From Rhizophagus clarus (Eukaryota; Glomeromycota; Glomeromycetes; Glomerales; Glomeraceae), in contig BLAL01000183.1 of NCBI GenBank assembly GCA_015698045.1, forward strand, positions 62,001 to 126,000: a stretch of 64,000 bases of DNA, given 5' to 3'. Below the pieces are notes generated by a model that saw only the letters and a list, made by a program, of their open reading frames with translations, ran no database searches and had not been told where the DNA came from. Numbering within the stretch: position 1 is the stretch's first letter; the number at the start of each line of letters is the position of its first letter. Below are positions 35,396 to 49,585 of this stretch, one piece after another. The position numbers were made by a program, and so were the translations under genes.

Positions 35396-35532
35396 TATTA
35401 AACCAAATTAAAACATCGTATTTCATTTCCCACGGTAAAATTTAGGTTATTATGTTGTGCTACATTATACATGATCTGATGGTTTTTTTTTTTTATGTGA
35501 AAATTATAAAATATACATAATAAATAAATAGG

Positions 35533-38500
35533 TCATATATCTGAAATACGTCGTTTTTTTGCTAAATCATTTAATTTTGCATTCTTTCTTTTACGATTTT
35601 GTTTTTTCATTTCATTCTTTTGAATTTTACGTCTGGCCGCAGTCTCTGGATCAACAAGTGCCTATAAAAACAAATTTGATAAATCAATTACATAATATTT
35701 ATTTATTGTACATGAAAGCATCTAATTCTTACCATAATTGCCTTTTTGTGTTTACGTTCTCTTCTAACTTCCAAAACTTGTTGTCTAATTTTATTATATG
35801 ATATGTGAAATTGTGTTGTGCCGACGCGTTGTTGTACCAAATCAAGTATTTCTTTACCGAGTTGTTTAATATTTTCTATATAATGATAATATAGGTAATA
35901 TAACGTAACCTTATTAGTTATTAACGAAAAAAAATGATGGATGAATACAAGTAAATAGTAAACCAATTTACCAATTTCTATTCCTTTAATGGTCTCATCA
36001 TTAATAAATCGGTAAATAGGAGAAATTATAAATATGAGATAAGGTGTCAAGTTTGATGAAGGAATAAATGTTGTCATTGCTGCCATCCATTGATATATGC
36101 TTGTGCGCTATTTTATAGGTCAAAATGTTACTAACACATTCAAAGCTAAAATTGATACGACCAAGATAACTGTTACCTGTAAATCTTTATCTTCTTTTTT
36201 AATTGAGGCAAATCTAGCTTGATATGATAATTTCTTAAATAACCAGAACAAATTATTTGCTTTGGTTTTATTTTGTTTTTTTTCGTCTCCATTATTGACA
36301 ATCATTTCATAGTTCTCTTCTTCGTCTTGATCATTACCTTGGTCTTCGACATCTTCCTCGTCTAATGTATTCTCTTCATCAGAAATTAAATAATAAAGAT
36401 TTTTTCCTATAAAAAATAAATTCTTTACAATCTGTGTTGCAAGTTCTGATCCTAAATGCTCGCTCTTTAACTGAATACAAAATTTATTTGCTAGTTTTTT
36501 CAACACCGTTTTTGATAAATATTCGTTACGTTCTTTAGTTATACTAATAATCTTAGTCTCAGGATTAATATTTGAAAAATATAACCCAAATAACCTGCAT
36601 GTTGAAAGTCTTATCCAGCTATGAGGGAAAAGTAAATGATAATCTATTGATGTCCAAATATTTTTTGACTTATCTGAGTAAAGAACTGAAGGGAAATTTT
36701 TAACTAATTTTGTGAAAGTGTTAAGAGTATAATATCCAATTTCCCAATCAACGTTATCTATTGTTATAAGATCATCTTGATTAGCATGTTCTTCTAATTG
36801 TTCTGAAACTTGTTGGCTTATATTTAGAGCTTTCTCCAAGATATCTAATAATTCAGGTATATGTTTTTTAAATTTATCACCAAAAGCTTCAATTACAAGA
36901 CCGTAAACTTGTACCGCCATTCTTTGTAAGTTTCTTTTGTCGTTTTGTCCAAACCATTTATTCAATAAGACATACACATTTCTAAGTCTTATTTCATCCA
37001 TTCTATCCAAGAGAATTTTAATTAATGCTCCAGCCATTTCCCTACATTTATTTGAATCATCGTTAACCAACGACATTGCCAACGACAAGAAAAACATTTC
37101 CGCATATTCCATTAAAACATCATCATTAAATTTGGTAAACATTAAATTCAACATTTCCATTACTGATTGTCGTCCACTTTCAAATATATAACTCAAATTT
37201 TTGATCAAAAAGTTCAATTGATTCTTCAATCGACCGCGTCCTTGAGGATAATCTAATAAAAACTGAAGTAGAAGTTGTCTCGATAAATCACGCGTTGAAT
37301 CTGCTTGACTAGTAACCATTATTTCGGCAACAGTTTGCATTAAATCGTATATTTCAGGAACTACAAATTTACGCGATACGATAGCGCGTATCAATGAGAA
37401 CGTTGTTCCTTGACGTTGAGGTTCTTCAAGATCAGGACGAATAAGATTAATAAGTAAAGTTAATTGACTTTCCTTGAAATCGACATGCTTACAATCGCGA
37501 ATTATAACAGTAAGTAATTTGAAACACGCTTGGACCAATTCAGAATTAGTGGTATTTGAAGTCCTTATTAACGCAAAAGTTTGCTTTACAATTACAGGTA
37601 GAGCGTTATCTAAAGATTTTAATTTAAGTTTGCAAATTATACACATAATCTTTAGCGAAAGTATATTGATATTAAGATGTTTTGAATATAACGCATTTCC
37701 AATTGTATTAACAAATGGCGTCAATAACTTAAGTTGTTCCTCGGATTTGATATCAAATCTATCACGTTTTAATGCTGCCAAAAGTATTGTTAAACCAAAT
37801 TCCACGAATCGATAAGAATTTTCGTCATAGTAATCCACGGGCTCCGAAATATCGCGCTTAAGCTGAACGGTAAAATTTACTTCCATATCACTTTTATTAG
37901 GTTTAAGTTTTTTTTCTGATTTTAACATGTTAAGATTTTGTGAAATAAGCCCTTGACAAAAAATTACCATTTCATTGATGTCAAATTGTGGATTGGAATT
38001 CAAACCGACTGATATTTTTCGTAATATTTCATCGACCTTGCGTAAGACTTGAGAATTTTGTGTTTCACGCATAATCTCTTTGAGCGGTACAAGCAAGATA
38101 CCAATGTTCTTAAATTCAATAATTTTAGCAAGAAGTTCAACCGTTCCGAAACTTTTAGTGGATTTCATTTCCTTAATTTTTCCAGTAATCTCTTCCGCAT
38201 CTTTTTCTTCTCCGACCTCCCCAAATATATCATTTATAATAATATCAGTTATAAGTTGAAGGCAATAATCGAGATCACCAACTTGTAGATTTGGTACCAA
38301 ATTAGCCAGAAGAGTATGTAGCGTAAATCCAAGAATATGTAATTGATATCCACGAGTAAGTGCACTTCGTAATTCCTTTACTATAAAAGAAAAGTATAAT
38401 GGTCCAAGAAAAGTTGAAATTTTACTAAGAGTATCCCTGGTTGTATCACGAGCATCTTGTTGGCGACTTCTTAATATTTGGCATATAGTAGTAAGCAATC

Positions 38501-41500
38501 CAGGTAAATTAAGTCGAAGTGACGTCTCAGGCAAAGCTTTTAAAAGCTTGGTAATTGCCAATGCGATTGGAACACGGACAATGACACTTTCATTATCATG
38601 TTGAGTTAAATATTGCTTAAGATCAGGAATTAAATTATTAACAACTTTATCATGAATACGATTTGCTAAAGATTTTGCCTCATCGCTAGTCTGTTCGCCT
38701 TTAGATAAATGTGGTTCTTCAGAGTCTACTACTAACATATTCATGTTTTCACCAGTCTCATTATCAACAGCTAAGTGATTATCTGTTATTTGCTCATTTT
38801 GAATAGCAATTTCTTGCGAACCTAATATTTGAGCCTCGGAGACTTGGGCTTCTGAAACGTCAAAGTGAAAATTGTCCAATATAGAAATAACAGTTCGAAC
38901 CAAGACCTTTTCTAAAATAGATTTCTTAGGAATCAATTTCATGTATTGTTTTAGAAGAGTATAGTATTGACTCCAGGGAAGTTGGCCCGCAATGATTCCA
39001 ATTGTTGAAATAGCCTCATTAATTATTAAATGATCGGTCATCCTATCTGCCTCGAAAATAAAATGACCAATAAGTGGAATAAATATTTGTGATAAATTGT
39101 TACTCTTTATTTTCCCATATGCACATTCATTAGAGAACCTTTTAAGTGCACGAATACGACGATGAATTTGAATGTGATGAATATTATTGAAAAAATTGGC
39201 CTCATCATCATCAAATAACAAACAGATCATATCGGAAAATTGTGTTATTGACGGGCATTTCTTCATTGCATATGATAAAATCGTAAGGAATTCTATCCGT
39301 ACCGTTTCTAAAGACATTTTCATTCCTCTTTTAATTGCTGGGATAATGACCTTTATCAAAAGGTTTTGATAATCTTCTTGAATCTTAGTATCTTCATTTA
39401 TACAATCAATAAACCTCATAATACAAAAAGACGAATTATTCCGAATTGAAATCTCTTCCGGATCTTGAATAAAGAACAAACAATTAAATAATATTGGCAA
39501 CCATTGTACTGTGTTAAATTTCTTATAAAAGTCTTGGTTAATTCGATTAAATGCATCTAACCGTCTATCAAAATCTGGTTCATCCAATCTTTTTGTTGAA
39601 AACGCATTAAGATCTTCAATTATAGACGCAACCTCTTTCAAAGATTCATCATATTTGGAAAATTCAGTAAATGCTTTTGTCAAAAATGTACGACAATCTC
39701 TGGAGTGAAGTGCTGAAAATTCATACGATATATAGTTATAATACTTATAAAACAATTCGTTGCGAAGTTGAAATCCCGGAATAACATGTAAGAAACTTGC
39801 AACAATAAGTAAGATATCGGATTTTGTCTTTTCTGAAACCACTTGCGAACGCTTTCGAAGATATGGTAAAAGTAAATCGACCAATTTCTTTGCTTGTTCT
39901 CCATTTTCAATATAACCAGCAATCTGAGATAATATTGCAATTTCACGTTTGGAAAAGTGATCTTTCCCAAAAGTAGTAGTTTCGCTAGATTGCAATAACA
40001 CATATTCGAGATTATCTAGTAATGATGTAACATATGGTCTTAAAACTCGATTTTTTAAAGAACTTTCATCCTTTCGAATTTCATCATCAATATCCATTTC
40101 ATCTCCACATATTCTTAAAATGCTATCGGCGATGTCCAAAACTTTTGAAATCACATGCTCACAAACTTTTTTCGCCGACAAACACGCAAAAATTTTAGGC
40201 AAAACACTCTTATTGTAATTGACCAAGAATAGTACATATTCTTTACGTGAAGCCCATACAGCAAATAATTCCATAAGCGTTGAAGGTGCTTGCGTACTTT
40301 CAATATCTAACTTGGGAACTTTAATTGACAAGAAGGATTTGAACATAGAATTAATATAAGGTTGATAGTCAAAGCATGTACGAATTTTGAAAAATCCAAC
40401 TATTCGTTTCAACCCTAATTGTCTGATAACTTTTAATTTCTGATTATTTTCTTTGTTTTCCTCGATTTTCGTCTCAGAATTATCGTTCTCTCTTTCATTA
40501 TCATCTCTTTGACTTTGATCTTGTGATATTAGTTTTCTTTGAGCATCATGAACAATATACAGAACAACTTTGAACATATCAGAAATGAATGGCAATAGAT
40601 AAGAACCTAATTGTTTTAGTAAATCTTCTAAAAAGTTCAAATATCCGAGTTGTTTTCGGTATGATACAAACTTGCATACGTCTAAATCTGGTTCAAATCG
40701 AAACTCATTATCTAATACGCCTGGTAAGTTACGAATGATGGTGAAAGGGCCAAGTAGTAAATCCACCAAAAGTTTTAATTCGAATTCCGAACAATTAACC
40801 AAAGCAGCCAATATTGCAATTCTGCGAGCTCCCATTCCAGAACTAGATGATGATTTACCTTTTCTTGATATCATCCGGCCATATAAAAGTCGAATAACAA
40901 TAGGCATTAATTCAGCTCTATGTGAGAATTCTATGGAACCATTATCCTCACTTAAAGAAAAGGTTGATAACTCATCCCGAAATTTAACCTCATCAACAAA
41001 ATTACGGAGATTATCTTCATAAGGAGTAACGCCTTTATATTTCCAAGTGAAAAGACATTCCAAGGCAAGAGCTTGAGTTTTGATATCTCCAGTAGTCAAT
41101 AAGTTTAAGTAAATATTTTGCAAATCAGCCGATTTATAAACTGATCGTGGATTTTTAAATTTAGAGAAAAGTTTTAAGAAAAGTGACATTTTGGTTTTTA
41201 TTATTTTGGAAGATTGTTCAAGAATTATTATTTTTTCCTCTTTTTGGTTATTATTTTCACTTATTAGTGCTTCCTCTGTACCGTTCTCGAATTTGGTTTT
41301 CAATATTTCCAATTTTTCTCCTTCTAGAATTTGTTCATCGATATCCATTTTATTCGATAATTCCTCATCATATCCAGAATTAAGGAAGAAGGGAACAAAT
41401 TGCTTAGAATGTTGTTCGGCAATATGTGGTACTTCAACAAGAGTCTTTATGATAAGTCCATGATAATTCCAATAATCAAACCTTTCGTTTTGAGGAGCAC

Positions 41501-44500
41501 ACATCTATCAAAAGAAAGAAAGTTAATTACTTTCCAAATTAATAATAAAGAAAATATCATAAAAAAACAATTCACCAAAATATAATGCATTAATAAACTG
41601 GGTTGACCATTATTTTCAAAGAACTTGAATGACTCATCAGCTGCTTTATTAAATTTATTTAAGTTGGGGCATTCGAAAGATTTATCATTAATCTTTGAAG
41701 GAATCAAAGTATTATCTAATTTGTCGAAATAAGCTTCAAGAGTATATTTCGAAAACCCATTTTCTGCTAATTTTGACTCTTCTTCAAATCGCGAAAGTTC
41801 GTTATGAATCAAATTCCAAAATGTACGAGGGTCAACTTGTGAAAAATTTACCAAAACATTTATTGCATCCGTCCATATGGCACTAAAATTTATAGTCAAT
41901 AAGCCTAGGACAAAAATGTTTAAAAATTAAAAAATATTTAATAACTAAATACAAAATTAATTAATAAATACTTACCGAAACAATACAGTGGTACAACTTC
42001 AGAATAAAATTCGGGCATGCGTTTTGACGATATTAAAGCATTCAATTTCCGTAGATACATCGCTTTTTCACGATATGTTGATATTGTTGTATCTATTTCC
42101 TCAACCTTTAAAGCTATTGCAAAAATCTCGCAAGATTCTTCGTTATCATTAAATTTCTCCTCAGATCGGAGGTAAAATTGATCAAAAAGTCTAAGAATCT
42201 TAAATGAATACAATCGACGACAGTGTTTAAATGAACTAAAATTTGACTTTAAATGAGGATAAATTTTTTCGAGATTGATTGTACTAAATAGGTCACCATG
42301 CTTATAGCTACAATAAAGTAAGAAAAGTCAAAATATTAAAATATAATAAAAACTTTATAATTATAATTATTATACCATGATTTAATATATTCCAGATATC
42401 CTGCAATTCCTCTCAAAATCATTTCATTTGTTCCATATTGAATTAAGATCTCATCAACAATCAAACTCCATAATTCGAGCATAAATCCAATTTTATCATT
42501 TCCATAATTTTTTCTCACAAATATTGTTATCGTTTCAATCGCTTGACCCAATAAACTTTGAATTAAAAAAAGCGGTGATCCATCAGTAAGCGGTCTCCTT
42601 GCGAGTGGTGAAATTTGAACTTTAGATGACTGTAAACAGCGTGACAATGATTTTATTAACGAAAATAATGAAACAATAACTGAATCAGCTTGTGTCAACA
42701 AGTGAGGTATAATAGTAAGAGCAGCAGAAACTAAAATTATCTCTGAATTAAAATCGAGCTCCTAGAAAAATTTAAACATTATATTAAAAATTAATAGAGG
42801 CATTATGTAAACTAACTCGACTGAAAAAATTTACCTTATTTAAGTAAGTCCAACTTAATTTCTGTGCATCTAAAATCCAATCGCGATCCTGCTTAAATAT
42901 GTCTATTAATCCATCTGTAACGCTCAAATGCGTTATAGACTTTGATCCTTCAGAATTCCTTTGTATATTAGGAAATTTTATCAATCCATCTTTTGTAACA
43001 AATGAAGAAATAGTCCCGGAAGTGATCGAGATTGTGTTCGTTGAAAATAAATTGGCGCAAAAGAGGATCAATTTCGTACTATCAGTTTCCCAGTGCGTTG
43101 TAGAAAACCTAAAAGGAAGCGTCATAAATAAAAGATTCAGTAAATAAATTAAAAGTAGGTAATGATTAGATTACCTTATAATGTATGGAAGCATAATTTT
43201 AGTAAAATCTTCCCATTTTAAATTTGATAAATTAAATGAGAATGATAATACAGCGTCGACATCCTGTTGATTATTGTTTTTAAAACATTAGACTTTAATA
43301 AACCTCAAATAAAAGTAACCTCAACTTCGACATACATTAAATTCGAAAATTTTATCCAAAATGACTTTTCCACCAACAAGAATATCATCTAGTTTAGCCA
43401 ATGTGAACAAAGGAGCACACATTTTGAAAAAACGCTGTCGAACAAAAGATAATTCTGGCATAAACATATATGGGGCTAGAACTTGTGCCACCTTGAAAAT
43501 ACGTTTGAAATCTACGAATAATATAAATTAATTTGCGATAAATCTTATTTATTTAATTTCATATTCTTACCATTAATTCGATCTCCCTTCCGAACAGCCA
43601 AACATATATAAATCAGAGATAAATTTAATCCAATTTTTAATATAGACGTCTCCGTTATTGAACCACTCTCATTTGGATCAAGTTTGCTCAAGTTATCACG
43701 AATCTCGTTTTCAATTTCCCCCACATACAAGTCCCATATTGGACCAAAATTCTCGCATTTGATATAATGAAGGAGTGCAATTGTGGTTTCTTTAAGAATA
43801 CGATAACATGGATGTATTTCTATTATATATGAAACAATTATCAATTAATAAATATGCATACTTGATCATTTTATAATAATTAAATCGAACATATCATACC
43901 AATTTCACTGACTTTCCCAAGTTTTGAATACGAGGTGTATAATAATTCTTTTAATAGTATTGATCCTCTTGGATGAAGTTTGTTTTCGGGAGCCTTTCGG
44001 ATATATAAAAGATCGTATATAAAATTAATAACTCAAATACAGATAGATAACATAATAAAAGGTATATACTTTAGCGGCCTCGCTAAATAATATGCTCAAG
44101 CCTCTGCAATAAATTTCTGACGGAGATTCGTGAATTGAAGCGATAATGAAATTAACAATCTCTTTAAGATGATTTCCTCGAGCTTTGCGTAAAAGAAATG
44201 CAAACGATTCGGCAGCAAATCGCTGGATATAAGGTTTCTGGTACTCTTTGCCGAGTAACGGAGCTATAAGGCTTTGTTACAAATTTAATAAATGATTAAC
44301 AAACTGGTTAAGAAGACAAAGTAGTCATAGTAGGACATTTTACCGGTATGTTGAACATAGATCATTAATAATTTGTTTTATTAGATATTTAAATAAGTAA
44401 GCAATACAATTGAAAGTGCACTAAATATAAAATTGAAGAAAAAATATTAGTCAAAGAATAGTTTATTTAATATTATTGTAAATATCATACATACTTCCAA

Positions 44501-45161
44501 AGTTTTAATATCTCGATGCTTTGTTAAAGGGATGATGCATGCAAATATTCGTTCAAAATACGAATAAAATTCAATTTCTAGATCCTTAGCAAGTTTTGTT
44601 ACTAGACTAGAATCAGATAACAAAAATAGATTAGTTATATAAATGATACATTATAACATTTTAACACTTACTCTAATAAAGGCTCCAGTGCCAGACTATC
44701 TTCAACCTTAAGATTATTCTCCAGGATCTCAACAATCTTTTCTTTATGATATAACAATTGAGGTAATGATTGACAATATTGTGACACTTCGCGAACGAAA
44801 ATTGCAAAATGTCGTGTCAAGTTAAGTTCTTTCCATGATTCCAACGATTCTTGAAAAAATGAATCAAGAGCCTTGTTCAATTTATTAATATTTCGACATT
44901 ATTTATAAAAATTGTTAATTAATCGAATTAACAGAGAACGAGATAAGCATTTATTTACCTCAGAGTCTGGAGTAATTTTGTCACGGCGAGATGCATTAAT
45001 TTTGATACTTTTTACACGCACGTTAAAAGGCTGATACTGCAATATATTTTAAAAAAATTAGACCATATTTACATAAACGAATAATAAGTGGAATAAATTA
45101 CTTTATATCGATTTTTTCCATCTCCAGAATTAAGTTCCTTGGATATTGTGTTGTCTTTCAT
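35533..45161 (-). CDS. UTP20: U3 snoRNP / SSU processome protein Utp20 (DRIM), HEAT-repeat
   Basis: A very long gene. N-terminal exons 45102-45161, 44959-45036 and 44672-44871 read MKDNTISKELNSGDG..., then YQPFNVRVKSIKINASRRD, then ALDSFFQESLESWKELNL. Later exons between 44630 and 41580 include NCIAYLFKYLIKQIINDL and PYIQRFAAESFAFLLRKA, both typical of the DRIM domain. A single 5.3 kb exon (36177-41504) holds most of the HEAT-like helical repeats. C-terminal exons 35972-36107, 35733-35875 and 35533-35661 end in a basic tail (RRERKHKKAIM, MKKQNRKRKNAKLNDLAKKR), as in known Utp20. By rough summation the protein is about 2,600-2,700 residues, normal for the family. It acts in the nucleolus in 18S rRNA processing and 40S assembly. 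Some middle exon edges were not fixed. Confidence 0.9.
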
Positions 45162-45979
45162 ACTGGATAACAAAAATTAGATTATCAAAAAAATTTTTTT
45201 CTAAACGGTTTTTCCATGTGCCGATCTGCTTTGTACTACAAAGAAATATGGTTTATTTTTCATTCCCATTTATAGTATTAGAGTAGGATTAGCCCAATTA
45301 ATCGTTTTGACTATTAAACAAAGACTGTAGACTCATTTTATTATATTTTACGATATAATTCATGCGCAAAATGCACAAAAAAAAAAAAAATCCAGTAATT
45401 AATTTTTCTATTAAATAATGTTTCTTTAATCTAAAATAAATACACCAGTACCAAATATGAAAATCAAAGATTCAAAACTATCAGAAGAAATTGTGCCTCA
45501 AAACAACATTGATTAAATTAAAATGGAAGAAGAAAGATATAATGTAAATTAATTCAAATTATTACTTTAAACCATTTTTTTGATATATAATATTTTTCGC
45601 AGATGTAAATCTAAAAACTTTCGCGTAACACGCATAACGTACTTACCAATTAGTTTGCGGCTGATTTTTAAACCAATCATGCTTAGTTGACTCCTCTTGA
45701 GAAGTCACGTGAAATACATTTTGGCTTTATCACGTGATATTTCCAAAGCAATAAACTTTACGCGTCTACATTCGAAAGTACTTTTTTTTACATAGAAATA
45801 AAGAATAACGCGAGCCACGCGAGTATAATATTAGAGCAGCTAACAGTAGTAACTCTACAAGCCACTGAAATCAATAAGTTTGTTAATCATTAGGTGTGAG
45901 TATTAGTAACGTTGTTGTAATTATTACTTAGCTTTTATATAAATATTATTAGTATGAAAACTTTAGAAAGTAGCTTCAA
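45162..45979. promoter_or_regulatory. Divergent promoter between UTP20 and the SANT/U-box gene
   Basis: An 818-bp gap between two divergent start codons. It contains two perfect TCACGTGA palindromes 25 bp apart (45705-45712 and 45730-45737), a CCAAT (45673-45677) and an ACGCGT near 45758. Spaced CACGTG sites upstream of a ribosome-biogenesis gene are plausible control sites; this is inference. Confidence 0.5.
45705..45737. promoter_or_regulatory. Paired TCACGTGA E-boxes
   Basis: Two copies of the palindrome TCACGTGA, at 45705-45712 and 45730-45737, in the shared promoter. The 25-bp centre spacing is close to two and a half helical turns, so bound factors would face roughly opposite sides of the helix. 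Confidence 0.45.
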
Positions 45980-48348
45980 ATGGCTCGTGGTCACTATACT
46001 ACAAGAAGCTCTTCTATGGCTTGTAAAGAAGAAAAACAACGTACGAAATTCTTCCCAGAAGGTAAGAAAGCTTGTTAAGTCCTTAAAATACCTACGAGCG
46101 TACTTATTTTAACTTTTGCCGACAACTAAAGATATCGTCAAAGCCATGACAAAGTCGACTTTCGTCAGTTGGAGAGAGGCAAAACCTCCCACGTCAATAC
46201 TTGTCTCTGACTTATCGGTAAGTTATCGGTATTGTTCTAATAGAAAACTCGGTTATTTTCTTTATTTTATTATTTGAAGTATATTAATATATTGCTTAAT
46301 ATAGCAAAAACTTAAAGATAATATGCACGAAAAAGAGATAAACGAGCAAATAGAAGAAAATCATCACATTGATCCGATTTTTATGTCTGAAAGGTAATTA
46401 ATTTAATGCAATATTGAAATAATTGGGATCAAGTCTTTGAATTAATGTATCAATTGATAGTGAAGAAATCGAAACTATCAGAAAAAAAAGTTTATTTGCT
46501 CAAGATGTCACTGAAACAGAACAAGATATTATAGATAAACGTGTAGCGTTGCAACAACGCCAGGTAAGCCTATTTTTAATTGATTCCCAAAAAAGAGAGT
46601 AAAAATTAACCCACTACCTTATGATAGTATGCAGAGTTCGAGAGACGTGAACGTGAACGAAAGTCACAAAAAATTCGAGCTGTGTTCGAGTTTGTGTCAG
46701 ACGAAGAGATTGAAGAGGCGCTCAAAGATTGTGAAAATGACGAGGTATAAATAGACATAATTTGTATTTTAGAATATTATCATTAAAAATATAAGGATAT
46801 GGTCTTAAAAATTGCAGGAAGAAGTTATTGTAAGAATGACACAACCTCGTTATCTGATTGAAATTCGTAAAACAATAGCTGAAAGAAACATGCGCTCTTA
46901 CCATAGTATGTCTTCATTTTTTAGATCAATCTTAAAATTACTTATATATACGTTTATAATTCTTCATTTCTCTCATTTATTTCTATCCTTTATTCGACTG
47001 TTTCTAGTAAATTTGATGACTGACGAACAAAAAGAAGCATATGAACAGCTCTTAAAGAAACGAAAAGAAACTCTGAAGAAATGGACAGGAGAAACAGCCA
47101 AAAAGTACATATTTAGACCATTGTACTTTGGTTTTTAGTTTCTGCATCCATTTTATATGGATAAACTAACTATTCTTTAGACAATATCGTATGAAAGGTC
47201 GTCTTGCACTAGACGATGCTTTGAAGCAAGTTCAAGATAATACAAAAGATCTCGAAAAAGCATTTGAGGGTTGGTCAGAAGCTCGCATCAAAGCATATAA
47301 AGCAATTGACACAAAACCTAACACTTATTATTACCGGTTCAATGCTCCTGGTGAAGAGCAAAAAAAAGGACAATGGACACAGGTATGTATATATATTTTT
47401 TTTTTTAATTTTTTTTTTTGTTAATAAATATAAACTTTGAAACTTAGGAAGAGGAGGAACTATTTTTCAAACGGTTGAAAGAGATTGGAGCAGATGGTCA
47501 GTGGGGGATATTTTCTATGGCAATTCCAGGTCGTGTTGGTTATCAGGTAAGTTATGAACAAGAAATTTATTTTGCTGATTTTCCAAAATTAATTGCTTTA
47601 TGTATGTTTATGTATGCATGTACAATTATGATTTTCCTTTTTTAGTGTTCAAACTTTTATCGGTTATTGATAGAAACTGGCCGTGTAAAAGATCCAAATT
47701 ACGTGCTTGATGAAAAGGGTAAAGCTCATTTCTTATTCAGCACCAAGAACAAAAAAACCGGTGAAACCGAAAAAACTTTCCGAACACATACTAAGCATGG
47801 CAGTGCATCTCGGAAGAGATCATCGTCTCAAACTACCAGCAAATCAACACCTGCCAAGAAGAAACGTAAAACGGGGAAAAGACGAGGTTTTGCTTCTGAT
47901 GATGACGATGAAGAAGAAGATTTTGACTATGACGATTCAGGAAGCTATATTTTAAAATCATGGAATACGACAAAGAGGACAAGGTCTCAATCATCGTCAA
48001 GTAAAGGGCCACGCAACCATGAAATAGAAATGGAAGACGTTGATGATGATAATCCGTTACCCGGATTCATTGATCCAATAACGTTAGAAGCAGTAGTTAA
48101 ACCTGCAATTTCTCCATATGGACACGTAATGGGGTATATACTTTATTAAATATAATTTATTTGTTTGTTTAAAACATTATCTTTACTTTTTTATACTTGA
48201 TAGATATGATAATTGGGTTCGATGCCTTTCTTCCGAAGCTCAAAAGAACACCTGTCCTCTGACCAAAAAGCCTTTGACAAAACGTGAACTTGTGATTTTA
48301 ACAAAGGATAATATTGATCAATATCGGTTTGTATTTTTGGGAGGTTGA
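45980..48348 (+). CDS. CUE-like / SANT-Myb / U-box-like domain protein
   Basis: Eleven exons keep phase: 45980-46061, 46132-46217, 46305-46393, 46461-46563, 46628-46744, 46818-46905, 47008-47104, 47181-47382, 47448-47546, 47646-48133, 48204-48348, giving 531 residues. The N-terminal third has a CUE/UBA-like segment (VFEFVSDEEIEEALKDCEND ... VIVRMTQPRYLIEI). The middle has a SANT/Myb-like domain (GQWTQEEEELFFKRLKEI ... WGIFSMAIPGRVGYQC). Next comes a basic and acidic, probably disordered, nuclear-type stretch (PAKKKRKTGKRRG, then an Asp/Glu run). The end is a U-box-like fold (PGFIDPITLEAVVKPAISPYG ... WVRCL ... NTCPLTKKPLTK) with no zinc ligands apart from single Cys residues. I infer a nuclear chromatin or ubiquitin-related role. 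I do not know a named orthologue. Confidence 0.85.
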
Positions 48349-48754
48349 TTTAATTTTATTAACTTTTGGAATTTTTTATTAACTTTCGTAATTAAATCTT
48401 AACTGGCTTACAGTTCAAAAATAGTCAATCTAGATAAGTAAAAAAAAAGCAAATTGATTTCATGATTTGCATAAATATATTGAAAATAAAAAAATTTCTT
48501 TAACTCTCATAATGTAAATTCTATATCAGAAATGATATTTTTCTCTCCCACAATACTTTGTATGAATCTTTTTATAATAAATAGTAATAGTAATTAGTGT
48601 CAGTAGATATGGGAAAAATACAAGCAGATCATTTTCTCAAAGTTATGACAAATCATGACTGAATAATAGCATCATACATGTAAAAATGGTATAAATAAAA
48701 GTACGTAGGTTCATGAAAAAAAAAAAAGTAAAATAAAAATAAAAAAAATATACA

Positions 48755-49585
48755 ATGTCCAAACGCTCGAAAGTAGAAGTTGTAAAAAACAATGTAAAAA
48801 ATATGGACGAAGAATTAAAACAATTCGTTGATGATGATAAACATTTTTCTTTAGTACGGTAGGTAGGTACAATTTGTAAAGATTCGTTATTTTTGGACTT
48901 AAAATTCTAATTTTTTTATATAGCAATTTTCATCTTGCAGATGTAATTACGCTAGCAAATGGCGCATGTGGTTCTTCTTCAATTTTTTTAAGTATACAGT
49001 ATATGGTTACGAAAGATAAAAATTTTCTTTGGATGAGCTTAATATTAATGCCACTAGGAATGATGTTTGATCTTTTAGATGGAAAAGTAGCGAGATGGAG
49101 AAGAACTGCTAGTCTTTTAGGTCAGGAATTGGATTCTTTAGCGGATTTGGTAAATTAAGTATAAATTATTTTACGCTTCGTGTTCTGTCATCGTACTTAA
49201 TTTTGCAACATTCTAGATATCATTTGGTGTTGCTCCGGCAGTATGCGCCTTTGCGGTTGGAATGCGCACTTTCTTAGATTCAATTATTCTAGTAGTTTTT
49301 ATATCTTGTGGAATTGCTCGTTTGGCGCGATATAACGCAACTGTTGCATCGCTTCCTAAGGATAAATCGGGCAAAATTCACTATTTTGAAGGTACGCCAA
49401 TACCCACGACCTTGTGCATAATGGCATTAGTTGCTTATCTTGCTAATAATGGATATATTGAGGATAATCTTCCCGGTGGAATAATCAAATTGCCAATAAA
49501 TTTCGACTTTCATCCTTTTGTTTTGCTATATGGATTAGTTGGAGCGACCATGGTTAGTAAAACCATAAAGATACCAAAAATTTAA
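48755..49585 (+). CDS. CHO1: CDP-diacylglycerol-serine O-phosphatidyltransferase (phosphatidylserine synthase)
   Basis: Three exons: 48755-48858, 48924-49149, 49217-49585, for 232 residues. The CDP-alcohol phosphatidyltransferase signature D-x2-DG-x2-AR-x8-G-x3-D-x3-D is complete across the end of exon 2 (DLLDGKVARWRR ... GQELDSLAD). Several membrane helices follow (VFISCGIARLARY, TLCIMALVAYLA, FVLLYGLVGATMV). It makes phosphatidylserine from CDP-diacylglycerol and serine in the ER, the fungal route that animals lack. The C terminus MVSKTIKIPKI is like that of fungal Cho1 proteins. The first 30 residues are charged and lack a signal peptide. It converges with the velvet gene, 597 bp between stop codons. 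Confidence 0.92.

Noticed and set aside
36937-41899. Many short plus-strand frames inside UTP20
   Set aside because: Antisense shadows of a long coding exon with clear HEAT-repeat coding on the minus strand.
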